Positions 23,896 to 34,877 of a stretch of 40,594 bases of DNA are shown piece by piece. The stretch is from Leucogyrophana mollusca (taxonomy: Eukaryota; Basidiomycota; Agaricomycetes; Boletales): NCBI GenBank assembly GCA_021014945.1, contig MU266573.1, positions 1-40,594 on the forward strand. The letters run 5' to 3'. The notes beneath the pieces are model-generated. The model had not been told where the DNA came from, ran no database searches, and was given only the letters and a program-made list of their open reading frames with translations. The stretch's first letter is position 1, and each line of letters starts with the position of its first letter. Position numbers and translations under genes: made by a program.

Positions 23896-24437
23896 TGTGA
23901 ACCTTGTTGTGGACTGTGAGGGAGAGCGTTGAACCAACGAGTTACAACGAGCGAGCCAAGTTATTTATTTGCCCCCCAAAGTGCTCCACTTTGAGGAAAC
24001 AGGGAGGCTGCTTACTAATCAATAAAGCATCCACCGCCCCTTTGGCGGATGTATTTTGCGATTCGTCAACGTCAGTTCCTCCGTCAGAATTCTTTTCTTA
24101 TCGCACGAACCGCAGCCATTCGCACATTTATCTCACCTGCGGTGCCGTTTGCGAGCGCGCGCGAAGATAAGGAGACACCTAATAATCGGGAAGGGGACTC
24201 CACCCTAGGACGGCACATCAACGGTACTGCCCAAACGCCGCCGCTCGTCACGCTCCTCATGGTGAGATAGAAGCTGATAGCCTGTGCATTCTACGCTGGC
24301 TTCTGGATTGCTCATTGAATTGGCGCCCGCCACGAGAATATCGGCCAATCATGAAGAACTTCGCGAAGTCTCCCCACTTTCCCCAAGCATCATATCCAGT
24401 CAGTAGCTATAAGCCCTGCAATGTGCAAATCGGCAGC
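23896..24437. other. intergenic, no gene seen
   Basis: Promoter side of the four-helix protein gene and upstream flank of the tRNA. Short open frames are random in composition. Confidence 0.45.
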
Positions 24438-24520
24438 GTCCTTGTCGATTAGTGGTTAAATCATCGCATTGTGGTTTAATCATAACTGCGAAGCCGGAAG
24501 TTCGAATCCTCCCTGGGACA
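24438..24520 (+). tRNA. trnH-GTG: tRNA-His (GTG) with an 11-base intron
   Basis: The sequence folds as a cloverleaf. The acceptor strands gtccttg and ctgggac pair with one T-T mismatch and one G-T wobble. The D stem is gatt/aatc. The five-pair anticodon stem is tcgca/tgcga. The T arm carries the canonical GTTCGAATCC B box, with one A-C mismatch in the stem. The discriminator base is A. The anticodon GTG lies at 24471-24473. The loop is 18 bases, so 24475-24485 (tttaatcataa) fits an intron at the usual site after position 37. The mature length is 72 bases. The A box (GATTAGTGG region) and a T run just downstream fit RNA polymerase III transcription. The two stem mismatches leave some chance that this is a decayed copy. 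Confidence 0.8.
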
Positions 24521-24852
24521 GCACAATTTTTGCTTTCGGCTCCAAGTGCAGTACTTAATACTAGTCCGCCGAAACGAGGCAGACAGGGAAGCTATGAGAT
24601 GCCAACGAATACAGGGTAGTTTCGTCGCGGCTGCGTCAACGTTGGAGCTTCTGACGGTGCTTTGGTGCCCACAACAATGTTCATGTTGCCGACGATCACG
24701 ATGAGCTTTCTTTACTTTCACGGCGTCGCGTGCACACAACCTAATTCATAAAGTTTATGCAAATACGCAGCGCGAATTTCGAGGCGAAAGCACTTGACCT
24801 CCAAGTCATTGACGGGACTCCGCTCATTCTAACCTCCACAATTGCATTCAGT
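24521..24852. other. spacer between tRNA-His and the MYND gene
   Basis: Holds the short pol III terminator and the 3' side of the MYND gene. A small hairpin (acttg..caagt near 24790) is present but is not a tRNA. Confidence 0.4.
24527..24531 (+). terminator. RNA polymerase III terminator (T5)
   Basis: Five Ts begin seven bases after the tRNA end, the standard pol III stop signal. Confidence 0.7.
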
Positions 24853-26528
24853 TCATGATTTCTGTATCAAATTCATCACCCGTGGCCCCATCTTCGTCAG
24901 CCCGTTTGCCATCCTCTCCAAAAGCACCTCCCCAGGCAATTTCTTCTCAAGTACCTCCAGCTTCTCACCCACATCGTCTCCATATTCCTCCGCGAACTGT
25001 CTCAATATAACGTCCCGGCCCAGCCCCGGGTGTGCACCCATCACCTTGATTAAATATTGCGCGAAGTACTCCGACATCTTCCGCTCTGCTCTGGACATCG
25101 CGTTCATGCGCACAAATCTGAACGCCGCCTTCATGATGTGCTCGTCGATGACGACGCGCACGGGCTCACCGGACGCATCGAAGAGGAAGTAGTCGGCGGC
25201 CTTGTCCGCCTCGAGCATCGCCGCTTGGCGCTGTAGCGCCGCAGAGCGGACGAACTGGGGCGTCCCGGGGCCGAGGTCGGCGAGGTCGACGGGGCCGCCT
25301 CCTGCGAGGTTGAACTGTTCGCGGTAAAAGGCGGGGAGTTGGGGAGCGCCCCATATGATGTCTCCTGCCGTTCCGGGAAGACACTTCGATACCGCCTTCT
25401 TCCCGCAGTGCATCCTGTGCATACACCAGTCGTCTTTCTGGCATTTCCTTGGAAGTATGCGACGAATGAGTTACTTGAAATGGGGAGGATGGAGGGATAC
25501 TCACTGGGAACAGTAGTGCAGACTGAAGTTCAGCTTCGCCTTGCAGGTGCTGCACACCATAAAGCGTGTGTCGGGTTCGAGTTCCTCGGCGCTCTTTTCG
25601 CAGCCCTCGCATCGGATGAGGGGCTTCTCAGGCCTGGACTTGATCGCCAACGCAGCACTCTCCGCGACAAGGGTATCCTCGCACACGGCCTTCACCACAG
25701 AGCTTACTTCCCCGCCTTCCTGCGCAACTTCTTTCAAAAATGAGAGGCATACGCCTCTTATGAAGTAACCTGCGTGCAGGCATACATGTGAGCTTGCGGA
25801 GACACACTGGGGGGACGATGCCCACAGATGAACTCGTTTCTCCCAAGAGTGAGGAACTCGAATACTAGCTCGTCGTTCCGCGAAATCGGCTTCGTAACGT
25901 CGCTGAGAGCTCCGTCCCACCAATCGCTTGGCAGGGAATATAAGACTCCCTGTTCCACGGGCTTGCTGGAGGTTTCCTCGAAGAACTGGAAAAACTTGAG
26001 GAGCGCGTTCCCCCACTCTTTCAGCATCGAGGACACCGTGACCTCAGGGCAAAGCGCGCGCGCGTCCTCCCCCAACAAGGCCTCCTTGCAGGCTTTCTCT
26101 AAGCCGTTCAACAAGTGCTTGCTGCGCTCCGCCTCGTCGAGGAGGACGCACGTCGTGTCAAATCGGGTTCGCTGGAAGAGGCTGGTCAAGGCCCCATGGG
26201 CGGCTTTTTGGCTCTGGACGACGACGGGGCGCAGTTCCCGGAGAAGCACCTGCAGCCCCCCCCCGCCACTGAGCGCTATATCCCGCATACGCTCGAAGAC
26301 GGTGCTAGATTTCTCGAGGGCCGGGGACTTGAGAGATTTCTCCCAGTCTCTGTTCCATCGGACGCGATCTTCGGCGATGGGCGTGATATTGAGCGTGTGG
26401 GCTATGATGGAGGGCTGCCCTGTGTTTGCGTCCGGGTACGCTGTGGTTGGGTCCGGGTGCGTTGGTGTGGTGGTGTCGATTGACGGCGTGGTTGATGCTG
26501 CGCTGTCAGTCGGGCCCATTGGTACCAT
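24853..26528 (-). CDS. MYND-type zinc-finger protein
   Basis: Three exons in transcript order (26528-25826, 25769-25505, 25447-24853) close a 520-residue frame. The MYND finger spans about residues 288-337: Cys288 and Cys291 (CEGC), Cys307 and Cys310 (CSTC), then YCSQKC and DDWCMHRMHC. The first two cysteine pairs are 15 residues apart, longer than usual. MYND domains bind proline-rich partners and serve in protein contacts; this architecture, with an unassigned helical N-terminal domain and a helical C-terminal part, is widespread in mushroom-forming fungi without a known role. The N-terminal 70 residues are Thr/Pro/Asp-rich and disordered. The start is unsure: an extra exon (26905-26711) joined to an acceptor at 26652 keeps frame and would give 626 residues, whereas a TATA-like tataag near 26780 favours the shorter form. 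A broken inverted copy of the N-terminal half lies at 36.0-36.7 kb. Confidence 0.86.
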
Positions 26529-27181
26529 CGTGGCGATCGCTGGCGATGATGCAGTGTCGATTGCGGAGGTGTCGATTCTGGAAGACAGCGTAGAAGTGGA
26601 CTCGTAGGAGAGAGGACGACTGTCTATCTGCCATCTGGGCCTTAGAGAAGGCTACATGTATGTAAACACATAGAACCCTGCGAACTGGAACTAATATAGA
26701 ACATCCATACCTTTAGAACGGCAGGTGCTGTTGTTGCGCCCAGAAACCATGATAAGATCGGGAAGCCGGTGGTCTTATAAGTATACGATGCGATCAATGA
26801 AGCTGATCTCTGAGCTCGCGCGCTTGGACGGATCGATGAGAGGCCGGTATGTAGAGGGTTCAGATCAAGGGGCCTCTCAGCCTGTGTAGTAAGTATCCGA
26901 GTCATCTTACAGCAATATTCAGAGTTGCAGGGACGATCTCACTCGCACTGAGAGCCGTTTTAGACACGTTCCGGTTAGATGATATGAGGACGCGATGACG
27001 AGACTGATGTAGCAAGTAGCACAGCGGCGCTCGAGGACTAGCGTGGAGGGGTTGATTCCAGTGATGAGCATGCATGAAGTACACCACTCAAGTAAATGAC
27101 CGAGGCTTTCGGCGAGACTAGACCTGAGGAGGAATCTGAGATGTGCACCACTGAAGGAGAGAAAAGCGGGGCCCGACTCAC
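26529..27181. other. upstream region of the MYND gene, possible 5' exon
   Basis: On the minus strand, 26905-26711 is open (starts MTRILTTQAERPL, ends GATTAPAVLK) and is followed by a clean intron (26710-26652) in phase with the MYND frame. It is either an N-terminal exon or part of the 5' leader. The homologous stretch near 36.02 kb has stops and has lost the acceptor AG. Nothing else is seen up to the WD40 gene stop. Confidence 0.45.
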
Positions 27182-29260
27182 CTACCGCCCCTGCAAGTAC
27201 CGCCGCCGCCTGAAGTACTCCCCGAAACAGATGGCATCCAAACACCCCGTGTCTACATATTCCGACTCTGCATCACTGTCCTGAGACTCTGTGTCCGAGT
27301 GTGAACTGGCCCGGACACCACCGCGCTGCGCTCGGGCACGAAAGCGTCTGCCTTTTCTGCCCCTGGGAGGGGCTATAGCCAGTCGCTAGGGGGAGCTCAC
27401 GATTAGAGAAAACACGGGTCGATGGAGATGGAATACATACCACATCAGCTTGTCCGAGCGCTACGTCAGCCTCGATCTGGCTGCTTGACGGCTGTGTTCG
27501 GGGATGGGCAGCTTGTGGTTTTTCCTGTCTACCTGTGGCGCTTTCTCGATGAACTTCTTGATTGGAAGGCAACTAGGTAGCATAATAAGATATCAAATAG
27601 AGATGAACTTTCCTTCCGAAACTTACCTCTGTGGAGACGGGAGCATTGGCGCGTGCGTGATAAGGTACAGGTGGATGTGGAGAGCCGTCCGGGAGGTCCG
27701 TTGGGACGCGAGATGTGCGATGCCAAATATACCGCCAAAGTTCACGGATGTTGCGTGACCATCCGTATCCAGGATCGACCGGAGGAATAGATGGTGGTTT
27801 ATGCTCAAGTTGAGGACTCTGCTGGGGTTCAGCAGGTCGCTTAAAAGGAAGGCAAAGCTATGAGACTATACCACACAGCAAGATTAACGAAAACTCACGA
27901 GGCGCGGGCGTATCGAGTCGGTATCCCAGTCGTCGTCGACACTCGGCTTCCTTTCCTGCGGGCGCTTGGTGGCGGGCTGGTGCTGCACGACAGCGGGTAG
28001 CTACGTGAGGTGCGGGGAATCAGTTTCAAGGTACGCAACATATGAAAAACGCGAACTTACATCGAGTAGCGAGGAGGTTATTGAAGAAGTGTCATTATGT
28101 GACTTGGCGCGGGCCTGTGGCTGCTGGCGGGGGGGTGGAATTGGCTGTGTGATAGGTGGCTAATGTAAACATGAGATGTCAGCGGGCAAAAAGGTGCATA
28201 CACGCAAAGAATGCCTACAGGTGGGTTTCGGTTGCTAGCGGAAGGCGGGGAGGACTGAGGTGGAGAGTTGGAAGCAGTGTTGAGGAAGATTGAAAATACT
28301 CACTGAGCCCTGGATTGCGAGTGATTCCGTATCCCACAAGTACACCGCGTTGTCTTCTCCGCAGCTGATAATGTACCGACCCTCGGGGGAGAATGCAACA
28401 GAAAATACCCTGCCGTCTGCGTTGAACGGATCTCCAACCTGCTGCCGCGTATCCAGATCCCAAACCCGGATTGCTCCATGAAATCCTCCGCTTGCGATTC
28501 TTCGTCCGTCAGCGGTAACTGAAAGGCAGTTGACCTGATCCCTGTGCCCGAGAATCGGTTTGCCGACTTGCACTCCCGTTTTGGCATCCCACACACGGAT
28601 GCTTTCATCCCAAGACGCGGTGACGAGGAGACGTCCGTCTGGCGAATATACAAGCGACGACACGAATTGTGTGTGAGCTTTTATGGGGCCAACGACAACC
28701 TTGCCAGTCGCAATATCAAACACCTCGAAAGACCCATCCCAGAGCCCAGCAGCAATCCGCGACCCGTCCGGCGAGAACGCCACACAGATGCCACTGCTCT
28801 CACATCTCAATGGTTCTCTACTAGGTCCGCCAGTGTCCACGTCCCACAACCGTACTACCGTCTCAATGTCCATTGGCGCAGCTGCGATCCAACGCCCATC
28901 TGGGGAGTAGGCCAGCCTATCAATACCACATCCTTTGAGCTTTTGAAACACTTCCCGCGTCGACACATCCCAAACGACAAGCCCGCCCCCCTCCATTCCA
29001 CTCGCAATTCTCCTGCCGTCTAGAGAAATGGCTATGTACTTGACGCTGGCATCATGCTGAAGTGGTTGTCCATCTTGCCGACCATTCTCGACGTCCCAGA
29101 CGATGATGGTCTTGTCGATAGATGCACTCGCCAGGCGCCGACCGTCCGGGAAATACACAACGCAGCTGACCCGTCCGGTGTGTCCTTTGAAAATCTTCGT
29201 CGGATGGCGGGACGCACGACGCATGCCTGGAGACTCGATGGAATTCGGTGACATCGACAT
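27182..29260 (-). CDS. WD40-repeat protein with modular basic tail
   Basis: Seven exons in transcript order (29260-28304, 28254-28219, 28159-28061, 28000-27899, 27839-27627, 27572-27441, 27385-27182) give 580 residues. Every intron is in phase 0. Exon 1 encodes seven WD40 blades, enough for one closed beta-propeller. They begin with GHTGRVSCVVYFPDGRR and end with VAFSPEGRYIISCGEDNAV, and several close in VWDV, VWDA or LWDT. Exons 2-7 encode a tail of about 260 residues without WD40 repeats: proline/serine-rich (PPITQPIPPPRQQPQARAK), an acidic element (KPSVDDDWDTDSIRPRL), an aromatic segment (WRYIWHRTSRV), and an arginine-rich end (RLAIAPPRGRKGRRFRARAQ, then RRRRYLQGR). The role is unknown; propellers are protein-binding platforms. 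I start at MSMSPNSIESP because upstream in-frame ATGs (to 29407) add an odd leader. Exons 2-5 recur as an orphan copy near 33.3-33.9 kb. Confidence 0.88.
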
Positions 29261-30336
29261 GGAACAATGAGGCAGGAGTACGAGTAGGGGGTTAGTGAAG
29301 GTGTTCGAGGCGACGTTGAGGGAGAATGGTGAGGTGCCGGACACAGCTGCTTCAAGGTAAGCCCCCCGCCTTATGCCCTCCCTCCATGCTGTCAGCATGC
29401 TGTGCACACGTTATTGGTTCGGGGCTCGATGATGAGTACCTCATGTCATTGGTGGGTACTTGATCCTTACAGCAGACACATACTCAGGAGTTTTTCATCC
29501 TCACTCACATGGACGACCCCAGAGCTTCTCTGTGCTTTGCGCCCATTATATCCGGCCTTGATCTTTCTGCTTAGAAATATGCATCACCGTATTTGCGGAG
29601 TTACTATAAGCCTCATGCATCAGCAGGCGTTTCGATATGACGGAGAACAAAAGATACATCAAGTCAACTGACTGTCAACTGCAGATCAGTTTCTTTCGGC
29701 TCATGGCCTTTATATTTGTGCCATCCGTTGCCTATCCTCACTACCAGCGGCATGCCTTCGAGGCCTTTCGCTATAGGGCTCCTCAATGTTCCTTGAGCCG
29801 TCGATCCAATCTCATCACAAGCACCTCCGGATAGTCTATTACTCTCGGTTTTCTCTTTCAGAGTCTCTCATGCGAACCCATGAACTTCTCATATCGCGTT
29901 TGCTGCTGTTCACAAATTCTTGTGCTGTGCTTTTGGCGAAGCAGTCGAGAGTTGTGGCGCAACCGAAGATATCTCCGAGCCACAATCATATGTGAGTGGG
30001 TTGACAAGTATCATTCGATTTACACACTCATGCGCGCCGTAACGTTGCAGGACGATCATGTGATTTCCCAGAGTCCGAGGCGTCTTGATTGAACTGTCCC
30101 GCGCGGTCTGCATTTTTGCTGATGTGGCTAAGCCCGTACCATCAGTGCTGAGTTTGGGATGGTACAACGCCACCTAATATGCAATGGACGGAGGTGGACA
30201 TTCCACCTCGATAGAGGGCCATCATCGCGGCACTAAATGATTCCCCGTCACTTATATTGGAGCCTAAAGCATATTTATGAGTGACACTCCTTGCCTACCC
30301 AGCTCGAGTATCACATCACATTTTATCTTCAGTGCT
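29261..30336. other. divergent promoter region of the WD40 and P450 genes, with repeat relics
   Basis: About 1.1 kb with no closable gene. Around 29785-30000 short stretches (for example gccgtcgatccaatctcatc and gaagcagtcgagag) resemble pieces near 34730 (same strand) and near 38260 (opposite strand), so scraps of a dispersed repeat seem present. A TATA-like tatatt lies near 30254 ahead of the P450 start. Confidence 0.45.
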
Positions 30337-32578
30337 ATGATCAACCTGCCACTTGTAATCGCACTCTCTACGTCTCTGCTCACGTCGCTATTGGTCTGGC
30401 GTCACTCAGTCTGGCGGAGGACGAATCCTTCTGGTTTACCTCTTCCCCCTGGTCCCAGAGGGCTACCCTTAATCGGCAACGTCTTTGATATCGACCCCGT
30501 TAGGCCTTGGCTCACATATAATGTCTGGGCTGAGCGATACGGTCAGTGTCTCATGTCATTGGAATGAATGTGAATGCGAACTGAAAGCACCTTGTCTCGC
30601 AAAGGAGATATCGTATATTCGTCCATATTGGGCCAACAGTTCATCGTTATCAGCTCTGTCAAAATAGCCAGAGCACTGTTCGAACAGCGTTCCTCGATCT
30701 ATTCGGATCGTATGAATTCCACCTTATATAAACTGTAAATTTCCGTGCTTTGTGGTCATCGAGATAGCTGATGTTCCCCTCATGTCAGTTTCGGCGCCAA
30801 CTTCATTACTGGGTTCTTGGGGTACACTGACGAATGGAGGCTTCATCAAAAACTCTTTCATAGCACCTTGCACCCCAAAGCAACAGAGAAGTATGAAGAC
30901 ATGTACATGGAAGGCGCTCGCGAGCTGGTCGTGGGCCTGCTGGATGGGTTTATGGGTGCTACTGGAGAACTGGAGGGGCACCTAACGATGTTCGCTCCCA
31001 CCGTGCCTGCGCATGCCCTGATCGTGCTGATTGTTTCCCAGGTTTTCAGCAGCTCTCATCATGACTATTACGTACGGCTACAAAGTAACATCTCGAGACG
31101 ATCCAATAGTCAACCGTGTTCAGAGGCTCGCCGACATATTTCTGACAGAAATGTCCTCGGAGCGGGCGATGCTGTTTACTGTCTTTCCATCACGTGGGTT
31201 TTCTCTACTCACTTTCGAGTCAGAGAGGCATTATGTATTCATTCGGATTGTTTGTATTTTAGTCTTGCATCTCCCTTCATGGTTTCCTGGCATGGCCTTC
31301 AAGGGAAAGATCGCCACCACCCGAAAACTCGCGGCTGAAGTCAAAGATGTACCCTTCAAATTCGTGAAGGAACAGATGGTACTTCACTTTCGTAAAAGGG
31401 TATATCATTGTCGCCCACGTTCACGATCGGGACTCTACCAGGCTGCAGGCACCCACACCCGCTCAATGGTATCAGACCTCCTTCAAAGCTACGAGGACGC
31501 TATCGATGGCGAACTGGAGCACGCCATAAAGGACACTGCTGCTACTGTTTACTTGGGTCAGTCCTTTTCGTCCATTAGATAACCTGTTTTACTCATTTCG
31601 GTGAACCAGCTGGAGCGGAAACGGTACGCACCATTATGTACAAATGTACACACCTTTTCTGAACAGTGGACGCTGTGTAGACGTCTGCTACCGTTCTTAC
31701 ATTCATTCTTGCAATGATCCTCTACCCAGAAGTTCAAGAACGAGCCCGCGCAGAGATTGATGCGGTGGTGGGCAAAGATGCGCTCCCTGGCTTTGAACAT
31801 CGATCGTCGCTTCCATACATCGAGGCCATCCTCCGTGAAACCATGAGATGGTATCCGGCCGTCCCTCTGGGTATGTACTTTGGTCTCTTCGCATCCACGC
31901 CGAGGTCGGGTTTAATATATTGAAAGGGATGCCACATGCCACATCCACGAGCGACTCTTACGGCGGTTATTACATCCCGAAAGGTCTGTTGCCCGCTTGC
32001 TTCTCGTGCGTATGCCAACCAATACCTTCTCAGGTGCCGTGGTGATGCTTAACGTGTGGTAATGGTAGTTTTTCATGTTCTAGTTTCCATTATTCGCTCA
32101 TTAGTTGTATATCAGGGGGATGTCTCGGCCTTCCCTCGACCCCGATGCAGCACATTTTGATCCCGACCGCCACCTGCTATCAAATGGACAGCTTTCAACC
32201 GATGTTAACAGCGCTCCTGTCTTTGGGCTCGGGCGCAGAGCATGGTGAGTCAAGTTCACGGTACCTTCGCACGATGATTGACTGCAGAACCTCCAGTCCA
32301 GGCAGATTCTTCGCTGAGGGGTCGATGTGGGCCGCTATCGTGACGATGCTATCTACCTTACGCTTTTCACCGGAAGTGGACGCAAATGGCAAGTATGCCG
32401 AGGTGAAATCGGAATTCAAACCTGGTGCTGCTATGTACGTGGCCAATTTCTGGAGCTTTGGTAATCCCTTGACACTAATCCAACTTCCGGTAGCCGCCCG
32501 GAACCCTTTAAATGTTGCATCACGAGCATCTCTACTGAGAGGGAGAGGGATATCCGGGCGAGTAGGCAATCATTTTGA
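30337..32578 (+). CDS. cytochrome P450 monooxygenase
   Basis: This is a haem-thiolate monooxygenase anchored in the ER; the substrate is unknown. Thirteen exons: 30337-30541, 30605-30734, 30789-30989, 31042-31193, 31263-31378, 31442-31556, 31610-31623, 31681-31870, 31927-31983, 32034-32058, 32116-32244, 32297-32434 and 32494-32578. They close a 518-residue frame. Present are an N-terminal anchor (NLPLVIALSTSLLTSLLVW), the proline hinge LPLPPGPRGLPLIGN, the I-helix AGAETT (residues 307-312) split by a 14-base exon (ctggagcggaaacg), ExxR at Glu364-Arg367 in LRETMRW, FDPDRHL, and the haem loop FGLGRRACPG with Cys445. Overall look is that of the large basidiomycete P450 families often annotated as O-methylsterigmatocystin oxidoreductase-like. 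All catalytic elements are intact. Start at MINLPLV; an in-frame ATG at 30277 precedes it but delays the anchor. No other secondary-metabolite gene is adjacent. Confidence 0.93.
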
Positions 32579-33249
32579 TGTACACCATCTACCGCGCCGC
32601 ATTCTTTGGTCAAGGCAGGCCGATTATCACGGTGCAGTGGGAATATAATCGGTGTGTTCGTGTTTTCCGCGCACATCACTGTAACATGCAGCTAGCTACG
32701 TGTGTAAAGTGTGGGTGCCGAGAGTTGACGTAAGTTATCTAGGTTCATGTAGCTCCCTCAGGTCACGAACGGCAGGACTGTGCACACTTGCCGACGTCGG
32801 TGGTGGTGATTTGTCTAGTGACACTCGTTCCTAGAATGGGGATCACCGATTTGTGCAACGTCTGTTGTTCGCGACAAACCCGTGGTATGCCTTTGGATCT
32901 CATGAAAGATCCCTCCCACAGCATTTCGAGCACCGCCGCACACTGTAGATGGAGGTTTCCACTGTCCCGCGTCCTGACAATTCCATGCTAACCCTAAGCC
33001 AAGTTAATAGGCAATCCGAATACTCGAGAATTTCGGTTGCGCGGTGATGTACTCTCAAACTCCTGAGTTCCACTTTCCCGCATATACCACCCGCAGTGTG
33101 GGGGCATCTGAAACCTATTTGCCTGGCATTGTTGTGGTGCGTGCTTTTCACGCAGAAGGGCTCGTGCGATGTGCCCCAGGTAGCCTGGCAGCCTCCAGCA
33201 GGTCGGTCAGCAACTGGTACGAACAGATAAACCAGTCAATATAGTCAAA
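32579..33249. other. intergenic, no gene seen
   Basis: 3' flank of the P450 gene. A short minus-strand continuation after an acceptor near 33230 (LLTDLLEAARLPGAHRTS) could serve as the last exon of the orphan WD40-tail copy, but it has no counterpart in the parent gene. Confidence 0.35.
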
Positions 33250-33960
33250 GAAAAACTTCCCTACCGAAACTTACCCCTGGGGAGACAGGAACTATGGGAT
33301 GTTTGCCTGAGGAGTGGTGTGATGAACCATCTGGGATGCTTGCAGGGACGCGAGACCTGGGAGGGTGCATAAGTCGCCATCGTTCACGGATAGTGCGTGA
33401 CCATATGCGACCAGGCGCGGCGGGTTGAACGGGCGGTGTTTCTTGCTCGAGTGGAGGATCCTGCTGAGGCTCGGTAGGTCGCTTGATAAGGAAAGGCACA
33501 CGACTGAGAGTATACCACGAGAGAAGCTCGACGAAAATTTACGAGGCGCGGACGTATCGAGTCGGTATCCCAGTCGTCGTCGACACTTGGCTTTCTTTCC
33601 TGTGGGCACTGGGTGGCGGGCTGTTGCTGCACGACGGCGGGAAGCTAGGTATAACACAGGCAATCAGTTTTGAGGTACGCAGAATATGAAAATGCAAGCG
33701 CACATCAAGTAGCGAGGAGTTTATTGAAGACGTGTCATTGGGCGACTTGGTACGGGCCTGCTTGGGCTGGCGGAGAGGCGGGATTGATTGTGTGGTAGAC
33801 GCCTAGATGTAAACACGGGATATTAGTGGGCAGAACGTATGCACGCAAAAAATGCCCACAGTTGGGATTCGGTTGCTAGCGGTAGGCGGGGAAGACTGGG
33901 GTGGAGAGTTAGTAGCGGCATTGAAGCAGAATGAATACACTCACCGAGCCTTGGGAGGCC
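33250..33960 (-). pseudogene. partial duplicate of the WD40-gene tail (exons 2-5), propeller missing
   Basis: This matches 27.60-28.33 kb in the same orientation. Exons in transcript order are 33895-33860, 33802-33704, 33644-33543 and 33481-33275, with lengths 36, 99, 102 and 207 against 36, 99, 102 and 213 in the parent. All are open in the parental frame with GT donors and AG acceptors kept, and encode STTQSIPPLRQPKQARTKS and RKPSVDDDWDTDSIRPRL among others. Homology on the 5' side stops within the last codons of exon 1 (QGS before gtgagt), where a stop codon lies immediately upstream, so no WD40 blades are attached. Homology on the 3' side fades just after the donor of exon 5. Either it is a recent partial duplicate, or an exon set captured by an unrecognised gene. 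Confidence 0.78.
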
Positions 33961-34877
33961 TTTTGTCATTTTTCGCCCTCAAATATGCTAATTTCCGGAC
34001 AGACATATGGGGGAGCTTCAGGGGGCCTGATCCACACCTGTGCCTCTACGCGCGATCTTCAAGACGCCTATGCACTGTGGTTTGCGAGGTTATTTGTACT
34101 GCTGACTTGGCTGTAGCGTTTGCGTGTTCCATAGTGATATGTTCCCTCTTGGTTGACGGGAAGAGTGTGGCTACTCAAGTACTCACTGGTGCTCACTGTC
34201 TGGCGGAGGCTTGGATCGATCGCGAGTCAGCGTGGAACGGCTCTTCCGGTCGGAGCTTGAAAATACTTGGTCCAGACCGACGTGTGGAGTCTACAGTGCA
34301 CAACTCGTTGCCGCTGCCCCGCCGTCGTCGGCGTGGACATCGACTACATCAGCATCGGCGTTATGTCTGGTGTGCAGTTGGCGGTGCGCAAGTACTTCAC
34401 GGCTCCCGGCCCCACCGTCGTCACTGATTAAATCACCTTCGTTGCCCAGCTCACCACCGGCACCGGCCACCGACGGTCCTTCCACTAACTTCTCGCCCTC
34501 GCCCACGTTCCCACGCAAAACAACCGCGTGACTGTTCATTATCTCCCTCACGAGATACATAAAGTCCCCATCCGACTAAACTGCAGTTCGGTTTTTTTCA
34601 GTTCATCGGATACCGTAAGGGATTCCCTCCGTCTCCTGCTATCGTTTTCACTGAGGCGTCATGAGCGAGAATGGGGAGTTTACGGCGAACACCAGTGGGC
34701 TCGCCTCTCGTTGCGACTTGTTCCTTAGGCCGTCGATCAAATCTCATCAGCAATCCGCGGCCGGAGTGATGCATTCAGTGCATTACTTCCTTGCTAGCAT
34801 AACGACATTGGGCTGGAGCACTCCGAACCTACGCTACTCGCTGAATAAGCTATCCCTAACCCGGGAAACCCACTCCA
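33961..34877. other. repeat-containing intergenic stretch
   Basis: No gene closes here. It contains the left copy of an inverted repeat pair. An 89-codon minus-strand frame (34560-34291) is Asp/Gly-rich but is antisense to the repeat and unsupported. Confidence 0.4.
34183..34690 (+). repeat. diverged inverted repeat, left copy
   Basis: Two blocks match the complement of 38.44-39.18 kb: ctcactggtgctcactgt with ggcggaggcttg at the left end, and a block near 34570-34690 containing ctgcagttcggtt and taagggattccctccgtctc. In the second block one frame reads LQFGFFQFIGYRKGFPPSPA here and LQFGFLRFIRYRKGFPSSPA in the partner, with several silent differences, suggesting former coding sequence. The middle parts are diverged or of different length. 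Confidence 0.65.

Noticed and set aside
24741..24840. Hairpin acttg..caagt suggesting a second tRNA
   Set aside because: The loop is too short, no B box follows and no acceptor stem pairs.
25166..25612. Arginine-rich 148-codon minus-strand frame
   Set aside because: Overlaps the MYND gene exons in another frame; the MYND frame has the zinc ligands.
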